From: an uncultured Erysipelotrichaceae bacterium
Lineage (GTDB): Bacteria; Bacillota_I; Bacilli_A; Erysipelotrichales; Coprobacillaceae
Length of the DNA stretch: 21,101 bases
Assembly: GCA_900317015.1 (NCBI GenBank)
Contig: ONFH01000194.1
Location: 1-21,101 of the forward strand
Direction of reading: 5' to 3'
Part shown: one piece after another, positions 15,176 through 21,101 of the stretch
How positions within the stretch are numbered: position 1 is the stretch's first letter
Layout of the letters: every line of letters begins with the position of its first letter
Notes under the pieces: model-generated
The model's database searches: none
Told to the model about the DNA's origin: nothing
Seen by the model: the letters and a program-made list of their open reading frames with translations, nothing else
Made by a program: the position numbers and the translations under genes

Positions 15176-15574
15176 ATGGTTAAACACATAATCATTCAGT
15201 TGATGGTGGCAGTCGTAATGATCTATGGATTGGTATCCATCGTAAATAAGAATCTAAGGAAGACAAGAGGCTATGTTTATACGGCTTCTGAGGTATTGTC
15301 CTATAAAAAGTCGGTTGACTATACCAAAATAAAATTTAAGCGTACAGATCCTAAAAAGCTTAAAGCATTGAAGAAGGACTCTGATGAGGGTACAAGTGAG
15401 GATTATATGATCAGTTTGAGTGATGATCAGCCTTCTTCTAAAGATGTGAAGGAAAGTACAGATTATTCGATCATGATGGCTAAAGACGATTATGATGATC
15501 TGTCAGAAACGTATTTAAAAAACATAAAGGGGAAAAGATTACTCATGATATTTCACTCTATGATTCTCTTGTAG
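15176..15574 (+). CDS. Membrane-anchored hypothetical protein, N-terminal part of a split gene
   Basis: This frame gives 132 residues starting at the ATG after a perfect AGGAGGT (15164-15170); the ATG at 15128 has no such site. An uncleaved membrane helix (about residues 4-22, IIIQLMVAVVMIYGLVSIV) is followed by a basic stretch and an acidic, Ser- and Asp-rich region. The frame runs into TAG at 15572 after KGKRLLMIFHSMILL, which looks like out-of-frame sequence. The -1 frame continues through KITHDISLYDSLVDG into the ORF at 15601. The gene is therefore either broken by a one-base deletion or read by -1 frameshifting at A AAA AAC (15517-15523). The function is not recognised. Confidence 0.55.
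   Translation: MVKHIIIQLMVAVVMIYGLVSIVNKNLRKTRGYVYTASEVLSYKKSVDYTKIKFKRTDPKKLKALKKDSDEGTSEDYMISLSDDQPSSKDVKESTDYSIMMAKDDYDDLSETYLKNIKGKRLLMIFHSMILL
15517..15523 (+). other. Possible -1 frameshift site, A AAA AAC
   Basis: In the upstream frame the codons are TTA AAA AAC, so the heptamer A AAA AAC is correctly phased for -1 slippage, and slipping gives AAA AAA CAT. The downstream frame is open from 15499 to 15873, and the upstream frame closes at 15572-15574, so the required change falls in this overlap. No strong stimulatory hairpin or upstream ribosome site was found by eye. A simple deletion in the A-run would look the same. Confidence 0.35.
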
Positions 15575-15600
15575 ATGGGGCTGGGGGAAGTAAAGAAAAA

Positions 15601-15873
15601 GTGAGAAAGGATTTTGAAAAGGAAGCCATTCGTGAACTTAAGAGAACACCATCATTGTATGCTCTCTTTGCTCGTAATCATTATTCTATTTCAAAGAAAG
15701 ATTATCTCAAGGTAGCAGAATCGGTTGATGGAAAGCTCTTTAAGGTCCCTTATAATAAGTTATCATCAAGAGAAAAGGAATATCTTTATGATTGGGCACC
15801 CGAGATTGCACTTGATCAATTTGCTAAGAATCCTGAGTTTCGTAAGGCTTCGTTTCTTGATCTGTTTCAATAA
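15601..15873 (+). CDS. Hypothetical protein, C-terminal part of the split gene
   Basis: This frame encodes 90 residues from a GTG at 15601, but the open frame reaches back to 15499 and is in the -1 frame relative to the anchored protein before it. GTG has only a poor upstream ribosome site (GGGGGAAG lies 11 bases away), so independent initiation is possible but not convincing. The segment is helical and charged, with EAIRELKRTPSLYALFARN, then KKDYLKVAESVDGKLF and REKEYLYDWAPEIALDQFAK. Joined to the upstream part it would make a protein of about 231 residues with one N-terminal membrane anchor. No family was recognised, and no terminator was seen between its stop and the promoter at 15942. Confidence 0.45.
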   Translation: MRKDFEKEAIRELKRTPSLYALFARNHYSISKKDYLKVAESVDGKLFKVPYNKLSSREKEYLYDWAPEIALDQFAKNPEFRKASFLDLFQ

Positions 15874-15941
15874 GTAAGAAATCAAGACTTTTGAGGTGAC
15901 TGCTTCTAGATTGTCTGAAAAAAAGTGGCGAGAAAATGATG

Positions 15942-15950
15942 TGCTATAAT
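15942..15950 (+). promoter_or_regulatory. Extended -10 promoter of family member 2
   Basis: TGCTATAAT is a consensus -10 with TGn extension and nearly repeats the nrnA-type promoter (GATGTGCTAYAAT in both). No -35 is seen. The expected leader is about 19 nt and contains AAGGAGAG. Confidence 0.6.
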
Positions 15951-15975
15951 AGCTGCATGAAAAGGAGAGATGTCG

Positions 15976-16821
15976 ATGGGTAAAAGATATTTCATGTTTA
16001 ATGATCAAAAGGTTGATGTTGATGATATTGGTGCAATTCAAATCATTTATGATGAACACGGAATGAGTGTTGTTATTGATCTGGTAGGAAAAATTGCAAG
16101 AGATCAGAAGGGAATGATCAAGACAAAATTTATTGATGATGTGGATGAGGATTGCCTGATTTATGGAAATAGGGACATGTATTTATATTATATGCGTACT
16201 TTTGCTTACACTTTGACTTATGAAATTGCACGCTGCACTGTCGATGAGCGGGGAGACTGTGAAATCGTGGATTTCCGTCCTTTGCTTAAGGATATCAGTC
16301 AGTGGTCTATGTGTGTTCCTTTTATGACTGACTCTGAAGCCAGTCAAAACATTCGTGAAGCTGTGAGTCAGGATTTTTACGGGACGTATTTAAAAAGTCA
16401 AGATCTTACCAAGAAATCACATGCTAATTTCGATCGACGTATCATTCATTTATATGATTGTGTCATTTGTTTCAATCATCTTTCAGATATTCGAATCGCA
16501 ATGGATGATGAATATCTTGCCCTTTCATTTCTTGGTTGTAATGGAAGCTTCTTGATTCAACGTTACTATCCACTTTGTGAATATGCGGATGCTGTCAATC
16601 AATACGCTTGTGAAGTCGTTGCTCGTTATGTAAAAATATTTCAATATGATCCCAGCTTTCCTAATAGTGCATTACTGCTAGGTGATGTGATCGATAATTT
16701 GCAAACGATCGTGTTCGATGTAGAGGATGATCAAGCGACCAAAGCATTGATTGATGAAGAATTTGGCTTATGTTCTAGTGAATCGTTTATCCTTTCAGAA
16801 AGTGTAGATCATTGTAAATAA
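15976..16821 (+). CDS. Unrecognised cytosolic protein, paralogous family member 2 (divergent)
   Basis: This 281-residue protein is the most divergent intact member of the family described at 12198. It keeps the landmarks in order: FNDQKVDVDDIGAI, DEHGMSVVIDLVGKIARD, a DDVDEDCLI equivalent of CDYDEKTI, VDFRPLLKDIS in place of VDYTPVLDYMRK, ALSFLG, and QYACEVVARYV. It is richer in Cys and aromatic residues than its relatives, and its C-terminus (after about 255) is different and longer. The ATG at 15976 is preferred to 15970 because AAGGAGAG (15962-15969) would be too close to the earlier one. No signal peptide or membrane segment is seen. The gene has its own promoter and is followed by a hairpin rather than the palindromic repeat. 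The function is unknown. Confidence 0.78.
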   Translation: MGKRYFMFNDQKVDVDDIGAIQIIYDEHGMSVVIDLVGKIARDQKGMIKTKFIDDVDEDCLIYGNRDMYLYYMRTFAYTLTYEIARCTVDERGDCEIVDFRPLLKDISQWSMCVPFMTDSEASQNIREAVSQDFYGTYLKSQDLTKKSHANFDRRIIHLYDCVICFNHLSDIRIAMDDEYLALSFLGCNGSFLIQRYYPLCEYADAVNQYACEVVARYVKIFQYDPSFPNSALLLGDVIDNLQTIVFDVEDDQATKALIDEEFGLCSSESFILSESVDHCK

Positions 16822-16862
16822 GAACTCTTATTTGATGCGTGATCGATCAATAAGCAGAAACA

Positions 16863-16888
16863 GCCATAGCATGATTTCATGCTGTGGC
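16863..16888 (+). terminator. Hairpin between family members 2 and 3 (possible terminator)
   Basis: GCCATAGCATG and CATGCTGTGGC form an 11-base-pair stem (one G-U) around ATTT. Only GGTTT follows, so the T-run is poor. The stem occupies the region where the -35 of the next promoter would lie, so it may instead affect that promoter. Confidence 0.45.
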
Positions 16889-16897
16889 GGTTTGCGA

Positions 16898-16903
16898 TAT
16901 AAT
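16898..16903 (+). promoter_or_regulatory. Promoter -10 of family member 3
   Basis: A consensus TATAAT sits about 18 nt (after initiation) before the start codon, the same geometry as the other family members. It lacks the TGn extension, and the -35 position falls in the hairpin at 16863-16888. Confidence 0.5.
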
Positions 16904-16927
16904 CGCTTTAAGAAATGGAGAGAAAAA

Positions 16928-17749
16928 ATGGAAAAGACATTTATGATTGATCATCAGAAGATCAATGCAGAAGATGTAGGCGGTTTTGATGTCACACATG
17001 ATGATCATACATTTACGATGACGATTTATTTAGTCGGAGAGTCCGCAAAACATGCACAGGATGGAAAGATCATTATGGACGTCACATGTGATTATGACGA
17101 AAAGAACATCACTCCTGAATCTAAAAAGAATGCTATGCTCTATTTAGCATTTTGTGAAAATGATCTGTATACGGAACTGATGACATTTATTGCAGATTCT
17201 GATATAAAGAGCGTAAATTATACGCCGGTACTTGATTATATGCGTAAAATGGCTAGTCAGGTACTAAATCTTAAGAAGGATGAGCGTATGGATGTGACCA
17301 TGAATTTCACGCGATTAGCGATCAAGAATACCGTACGTGGAAATCATGATCATAAAAGCGATGTGAGAGCCTTATTATTTCAGGATGCGATGGTCTACTT
17401 GAGCCGTGTTGATCACTTTTCCACTGATGTGATCGATCATAAGATCATCTTCACGTTTTATGATCATGACGACCGCATTGTGTTAAGTAAGACATATGTA
17501 CTAGATCAAAATGTTTCATCAGAAGCTTTACAATATGCTTGTAAGACAATGGATCAAACTCTAAAAACTTATAAGACTCATAAAAAATTTAAAAATACAT
17601 ATTTTGATGTGAGAGGAGTCATGAATCAGATGCAATCTTTGATCAATACATCAAAGGGAAATTTCCAAAAGCTGGAGACATCTTTCAATCACGAATTTGT
17701 AGCTGATCATTTGAATCAGTATATGACTTTAATCGAGGCTACTTTATAA
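16928..17749 (+). CDS. Unrecognised cytosolic protein, paralogous family member 3
   Basis: This 273-residue protein is clearly homologous along its length to member 1: FMIDHQKINAEDVGGF, DDHTFTMTIYLVGESAK, VTCDYDEKNITPESK, VNYTPVLDYMRKMA, ALLFQDAMVYLSRVDH, ALQYACKTM, and MNQMQSLINTSKGNFQKL at the end. The conserved CDYDEK, YTPVLDYMRK and (L)INTSK segments are the best signatures of the family. The start at 16928 is preferred to an upstream ATG at 16832, because GGAGAG precedes it, the promoter -10 lies at 16898, and homology begins exactly here. There is no signal peptide or membrane segment. A palindromic repeat matching the one after member 1 follows the stop. The function is unknown; tandem divergence could mean immunity or specificity variants, but no toxin partner was found. 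Confidence 0.8.
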   Translation: MEKTFMIDHQKINAEDVGGFDVTHDDHTFTMTIYLVGESAKHAQDGKIIMDVTCDYDEKNITPESKKNAMLYLAFCENDLYTELMTFIADSDIKSVNYTPVLDYMRKMASQVLNLKKDERMDVTMNFTRLAIKNTVRGNHDHKSDVRALLFQDAMVYLSRVDHFSTDVIDHKIIFTFYDHDDRIVLSKTYVLDQNVSSEALQYACKTMDQTLKTYKTHKKFKNTYFDVRGVMNQMQSLINTSKGNFQKLETSFNHEFVADHLNQYMTLIEATL

Positions 17750-17812
17750 AGAATCAATGGCTTTCATCAGATCACATTGAATCATTGAAATGCAGAGACT
17801 TATGTTTAATTA

Positions 17813-17865
17813 AAAAGTGATCGTTTGTTTTCACCACAATTGGTGATTTTCAAACGATCACTTTT
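17813..17865. repeat. Long palindromic repeat, copy B (also a likely bidirectional terminator)
   Basis: The outer stem AAAAGTGATCGTTTG (17813-17827) pairs exactly with 17851-17865. The inner stem TCACCA/TGGTGA encloses CAAT. The outer arm matches copy A base for base over AAAAGTGATCGTTT, and both have T-rich internal loops. It lies 64 bases after family member 3. Confidence 0.8.
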
Positions 17866-17910
17866 CCCAACAATTTAATTGTTTCTTTTATAAAAGATCT
17901 TCTCGAAAAG

Positions 17911-18291
17911 ATGCAGTTAGATGAGGATGACTTTAGTTTTTCTTTATCAAAAGTTTCCTTTGATATAAATGATGAAAATACATGGACAAGGACAAAGACA
18001 TCTGTTGCAAAAATGTTTTATCAATTCATAAGTTTACTGGTTAAGAATTCTCAAATCGATGTAAAGGAAATAGAATTATTGAAAACAAAAGAATATACGA
18101 AGAATCTATTTAATGATTGTGGTTATCCAGCTTTGGCGAATCATAGAGAAGATAATAGAGGGAATTCTAAAAAGATAAGATATAGATCTAAACCGATAAA
18201 TTATAATGGAGTTGATTTATATGTCAGCATAGAGTTCTTTGATTCAGATAGACAGGCAGTTGTTGAATGGTATAAAAACCATTTATCATAG
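17911..18291 (+). pseudogene. Orphan C-terminal fragment of an unrecognised gene
   Basis: The open frame gives 126 residues from an ATG at 17911, but no ribosome site precedes it, and the frame is open back through copy B of the palindrome to a stop at 17818. This suggests the tail of a longer gene that lost its front. The end contains a compact segment: YTKNLFNDCGYPALANHRED, a basic KKIRYRSKP, then VDLYVSIEFFDSDRQAVVEW and YKNHLS. This looks like a complete C-terminal small domain, but I cannot name the family with confidence. It is more AT-rich than the core operon. It could still be a short expressed gene with a poor start. No neighbour explains it. Confidence 0.4.
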
Positions 18292-18380
18292 GACGATTAC
18301 CCCATTTTTAGAAGACCTTCATCATTTAGGTATACATAGGGCAATATAAAACAGGGCTTGTAATGGGAAAGAGGTTATAA

Positions 18381-18803
18381 ATGAATCAAAGAATCCTTAT
18401 TATTGATGATCAAGAAATCAATGCTTATGATTTTGGACTATACATGTGCTCCGTGATGAACATGTCATGACTTATTAATCTTTGATTTTGTAGGAAAGTC
18501 TGCAAGAACTCTTTAGGATAGTATGATTATGATGAAAATCAAATAGATCATTAACGTAAGATGTACATTGAAAGCTACTTTTTGTCTATGCAATGTCTTT
18601 ACCTGTGAATATTGAGTCATGTATTGACGATGATACCATTGGTTCTCTTAACATAGATTTCCATCCTTATTTTGATGATATGGGAAAGACGTCTTGTTGA
18701 AGAGGAATTGGTATGGTGAGTAAAATGAAATCCTAAGATGTAAGACAAGACATACTTCTTTATTGAGGTAGTATTAAGGTTTCTCTGATATGATTATGAG
18801 TTA
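18381..18803 (+). pseudogene. Decayed fourth member of the paralogous family
   Basis: An ATG after AAAGAGG starts a clean family N-terminus, RILIIDDQEINAYDFG. The reading then breaks up, but the family's landmarks continue in order across frames: RDEHVMTY; DFVGKSARTL; DYDENQI (equivalent of CDYDEKTI); RKMYIESYFLSMQCLYL; IDFHPYFDDMGK (equivalent of VDYTPVLDYMRK); and DILLY-GSIKVSLI (equivalent of the LLFDDGLVNLNLM segment). Stops and frameshifts lie between them, and the C-terminal third is absent, ending at the ribosome site of the next gene. This shows the family once had at least four local copies and that deletion joined this one to the secreted-protein gene. A TATAAA at 18345 may be its old -10. 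Confidence 0.75.
18786..18794 (+). promoter_or_regulatory. Extended -10 promoter of the CAP-like surface protein gene
   Basis: TGATATGAT gives a TGn extension plus TATGAT (five of six). It lies inside the tail of the pseudogene, about 18 nt after expected initiation from the start codon, with GAGGAGAGG in between. A TTGAGG at 18763 is a possible -35, but the spacing (20) is long. Confidence 0.45.
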
Positions 18804-18818
18804 TGAGGAGAGGATATC

Positions 18819-20240
18819 ATGAAGAAATTACTCGCATTGACTGTTTCTATGAGCATACTTACTAGTATGGCGACAAGTGTTCATGGAAAAGTATTAATTG
18901 AAAATAAAGCAGAATATGATCAAGCTAGTACTAATGTAGAAACATTAAAAACAGCCTATCAAGAAAAAGTCGCTAAGGTCAGTGAATTACAGAAAGACTA
19001 TGATGCCGCAAATAAGAAATATCAATCAGGGGCTTATGGCTTCTTTAAAGCGATGAAGTCTACATCCGCTACAAAGATCTTAAATTCTAAAACATATAAG
19101 AACTATATTAAACAAGGTGATGAGGCAGATGCCATCTCTATTACCAATATGAGAAGTGCCATTGCCTTATTAAAAGAATGTAATACCTTAAGAAAGAATC
19201 AGGGCTTTAAAGCTTTAAAGATTTCTGATGACTTAATGGCAAAGTCATTAGCTTATGCAGATTATAGTGATGCGAATAGTCAACGTCCTAGTGATTCCAC
19301 ATTAAATGTGAATATTGAATTCTCAAGTAATGAGGATCCTTATACACAATGGTATACCAATGGAAAAGCTAAGTTTGATGCTTTAGTGAAAAAGAAATAT
19401 CCAAAACTAAAGAGTCAGGATCCTAATGTCTTATCCGCATTACATTCTAATCTGATCACCAGTGATACCGTGTATTACTTAAATACTGTGGATTCATCAG
19501 TTAAGTATACAGGTCTTGCTAAAACAAATAGAGATACCAAAGGCTGGCATACATATATTCAAGTCTTTACAGCTAAGAAACAAACAAATTCTTTTACCGC
19601 TACCCAGTACTCTGATCGTTTTGAAAACTATGTCAAACCATTAGAAGATACAATCAATGCTTATAACACAGCGGTTAAAGAACGTGATGATGCCTTTGAT
19701 GCTTATAACAATGCCGAAGATCAAATGACTGATTTATCTAAAGCAAAGATTGCAGTCGCTAAAGATCATATGACTTATACTGGAAAAACTCTTCATAATA
19801 AAGTCACAGTGACTTTATATGGTAAGCTTGTCGATCCAGCGAATTATGAAATTACGGAGAAGGACAATAAGAAGATTGGTACATCAACGATCACTGTTAA
19901 AGGCATCAATGAATACAATGGTGAAAAGAAGATCACTTATCAAATCGTTCCTAAGAAGACGTCTTTAGTTTCCGTGAAATCTTTATCTAAGAAACAGGCC
20001 ACTGTTTCTTGGAAAGCTCAGAAGAAACAGACAACTGGCTATATGATTCAATATAGTACGAACAAGTCTATGAAGAAGGCGAAAACCAAGAAAGTCACTT
20101 CTAATAAGACAACATTAGTGACATTAAAGAAACTGAAATCAAAGAAGACTTACTATATTAAGGTAGCAACTTATAAGAAAGTAGGGAAGAAGAACTATAT
20201 TTCTAACTATAGTAAGGCAAAGAAAGTGAAAGTGAAATAA
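18819..20240 (+). CDS. Secreted CAP-like surface protein with Ig-like and Fn3-like modules
   Basis: This 473-residue protein has a signal peptide (about 1-23), then a coiled-coil region (about 28-68). A segment of about 106-255 resembles the CAP/SCP domain: LLKECNTLRKNQGFKALKIS, then DDLMAKSLAYADY, and GWHTYIQVF near the end in place of the family's HFTQ-type motif. A second helical hairpin (about 268-305) follows, then an Ig-like module (about 306-380) with MTYTGKTLHNKVTV, NYEITEKDN and GINEYNG. A basic Fn3-like module ends the protein (about 381-473, TYYIKVATYKKVGKKNY). There is no LPXTG. The last module resembles that of the minus-strand protein at 13272, so both are probably held at the wall by similar tails. 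The ribosome site GAGGAGAGG is strong and a terminator follows. The CAP assignment is moderate; the activity is unknown. Confidence 0.8.
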   Translation: MKKLLALTVSMSILTSMATSVHGKVLIENKAEYDQASTNVETLKTAYQEKVAKVSELQKDYDAANKKYQSGAYGFFKAMKSTSATKILNSKTYKNYIKQGDEADAISITNMRSAIALLKECNTLRKNQGFKALKISDDLMAKSLAYADYSDANSQRPSDSTLNVNIEFSSNEDPYTQWYTNGKAKFDALVKKKYPKLKSQDPNVLSALHSNLITSDTVYYLNTVDSSVKYTGLAKTNRDTKGWHTYIQVFTAKKQTNSFTATQYSDRFENYVKPLEDTINAYNTAVKERDDAFDAYNNAEDQMTDLSKAKIAVAKDHMTYTGKTLHNKVTVTLYGKLVDPANYEITEKDNKKIGTSTITVKGINEYNGEKKITYQIVPKKTSLVSVKSLSKKQATVSWKAQKKQTTGYMIQYSTNKSMKKAKTKKVTSNKTTLVTLKKLKSKKTYYIKVATYKKVGKKNYISNYSKAKKVKVK

Positions 20241-20246
20241 TGATGT

Positions 20247-20274
20247 AAGCAAGGGTGCAAGAGCCCTTGCTTTT
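20247..20274 (+). terminator. Terminator of the CAP-like surface protein gene
   Basis: AAGCAAGGG pairs with CCCTTGCTT around an eight-base loop, and runs into TTTTA. Confidence 0.85.
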
Positions 20275-20283
20275 ATATAGATC

Positions 20284-20313
20284 AAAAAAGCTGGATCAAT
20301 AAGTAGATCCAGC
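20284..20313 (-). terminator. Terminator of the amino-acid-binding lipoprotein gene
   Basis: On the minus strand GCTGGATC pairs with GATCCAGC around an eight-base loop, followed by six T. It is placed tail-to-tail with the terminator of the convergent gene. Confidence 0.85.
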
Positions 20314-20352
20314 GTAATAAGGTGAATGTTTTCAATGGATGAATGTCATGTA

Positions 20353-21101
20353 TTATTGTTCAAGTGCTTTTAAGCCATATTTATCCGTTAATGTCTTATA
20401 GTCTTTTGAAGCTAAGAACTTCTTTAATGCTTTATTCATTAATTTAAGCATCTTCGTATTCCCTTGTTTTGTAACAATGTAGTTCTTTTCATCAAGTAGT
20501 GATTTCTTTACGACATCGAAGCCCTGAGCTTTAGCATATTTATTGGCAACAGCTAAGTCACAGATGACGGCATCAAACTGTTTTGCTTTTAATGCAGGGA
20601 AGTTTTCCTGAGCATTAGAAACTGAAGATACCTTGGCACCCTTAACAGCCTTAGCAGCTTTTTCACCAGTAGAGCCTGACTGAGCTGCTAGCTTTTTGCC
20701 TTCAAGATCTTTTAATGTTGTAATACCAGAACCTTTATTTACAACAGCTACCTGAGCCGTTGCAGTATAAGGAATAGACCAACCGACTTTTCTCTTCTTA
20801 TTGTAACTGAAACCAGAGATGCCGACATCAGCCTGTCCTGCTTGTAGCTGGATGATGATATTATCAAAAGACATCTTATGGTATTTGAATTTATAAGTTG
20901 TAGTAGATGTATTAAGGTAAGATGGGAAGAGCTTGATCATATCTGCATCAAACCCAACGATTTCTCCTTTCTTATTGAGTGATTCATAAGGTGCATAGTC
21001 AGGCGCAATAGCGACTGCAATCGTCTCTGTTTTTTTTGCAGCTTTAGTAGATGAACTTGAACCTGAGCTGCCACATCCAGCCATTGCGACTGCTAATGCA
21101 C
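20353..21101 (-). CDS. Amino-acid ABC transporter substrate-binding lipoprotein (5' end outside window)
   Basis: The visible 248 or so residues belong to the family 3 solute-binding proteins (SBP_bac_3), which capture polar amino acids outside the cell for an ABC importer. The frame runs off the window. It reads ALAVAMAGCGSSGSSSS, a lipobox (MAGC) whose Cys would carry the lipid anchor, preceded by the missing signal peptide. The ATG at 21084 inside the lipobox is thus not the start. Family features are IAVAIAPDYAPYES, then GEIVGFDADMIKLF, the ligand-contacting FDNIIIQLQAGQADVGISGF, KRKVGWSIPYTATAQV, and the hinge region LKDLEGKKLAAQSGSTGE. Permease and ATPase genes would be expected upstream, beyond position 21101. 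The specific amino acid (Gln, Arg/Lys, cystine) cannot be read reliably. Confidence 0.92.
   Translation of the reverse strand, partial: ALAVAMAGCGSSGSSSSTKAAKKTETIAVAIAPDYAPYESLNKKGEIVGFDADMIKLFPSYLNTSTTTYKFKYHKMSFDNIIIQLQAGQADVGISGFSYNKKRKVGWSIPYTATAQVAVVNKGSGITTLKDLEGKKLAAQSGSTGEKAAKAVKGAKVSSVSNAQENFPALKAKQFDAVICDLAVANKYAKAQGFDVVKKSLLDEKNYIVTKQGNTKMLKLMNKALKKFLASKDYKTLTDKYGLKALEQ

Noticed and set aside
14968..15195. A 75-codon minus-strand open frame with readable sequence (e.g. KQEYVILDLKSPHLPILGLH).
   Set aside because: It has no ribosome site, overlaps the start of the gene at 15176, and lies in a decayed region. It may be debris of the same locus as the glucosidase, but no family could be matched.
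16832..16927. 32-codon N-terminal extension of family member 3.
   Set aside because: It spans the hairpin and the TATAAT promoter, lacks a ribosome site, and has no counterpart in the other members.
12198..18803. CRISPR array, transposase or phage module in the accessory region.
   Set aside because: No regularly spaced direct repeats, transposase motif or integrase was seen; the only repeat is the pair of palindromes.

Overview
The window reads as a chromosomal segment of a low-GC Gram-positive bacterium. Strong AGGAGG-type ribosome sites, the smc-ftsY-ylxM-ffh block, a GntR-free Firmicute-type gene layout, an unusually short SMC protein, and secreted proteins ending in lysine-rich Fn3-like modules together suggest the Erysipelotrichia (relatives of Catenibacterium, Kandleria or Sharpea). 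That placement is inference from gene content and style, not from a marker comparison.

Positions 1-3600 hold ordinary single genes, each with its own promoter and terminator: an aspartate/glutamate racemase-family protein, an unrecognised gene on the minus strand, a DHH/DHHA1 phosphoesterase of the NrnA type, and an SGNH esterase with a potentially structured leader.

Positions 3730-12135 form one long co-directional operon: OmpR-type response regulator, sensor kinase, xanthine phosphoribosyltransferase, smc, ftsY, ylxM and ffh. Gaps are 2-12 bases, and the first three genes overlap by ATGA. The operon ends in a strong terminator. It joins signal transduction and purine salvage to chromosome organisation and SRP-dependent membrane targeting. 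The usual neighbours rnc (before smc) and rpsP (after ffh) are absent.

Positions 12136-18810 are accessory. Three intact members and one decayed member of an unrecognised cytosolic protein family (about 267-281 residues) lie here, mostly as single-gene units with extended -10 promoters and very short leaders. Two members are followed by copies of the same long palindrome. Between them lie a secreted PPC/Fn3-like protein, a wrecked GH13 alpha-glucosidase, a membrane-anchored gene split by a -1 frame change exactly at an A AAA AAC heptamer, and an orphan C-terminal fragment.

Positions 18819-21101 hold a secreted CAP-like/Ig-like/Fn3-like surface protein, and the 5'-truncated gene of a lipoprotein that binds polar amino acids for an ABC transporter. 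No tRNA, rRNA, CRISPR array, intact insertion sequence or origin was seen. The best candidates for something undescribed are the paralogous family with its palindromic repeats and the possible programmed frameshift.
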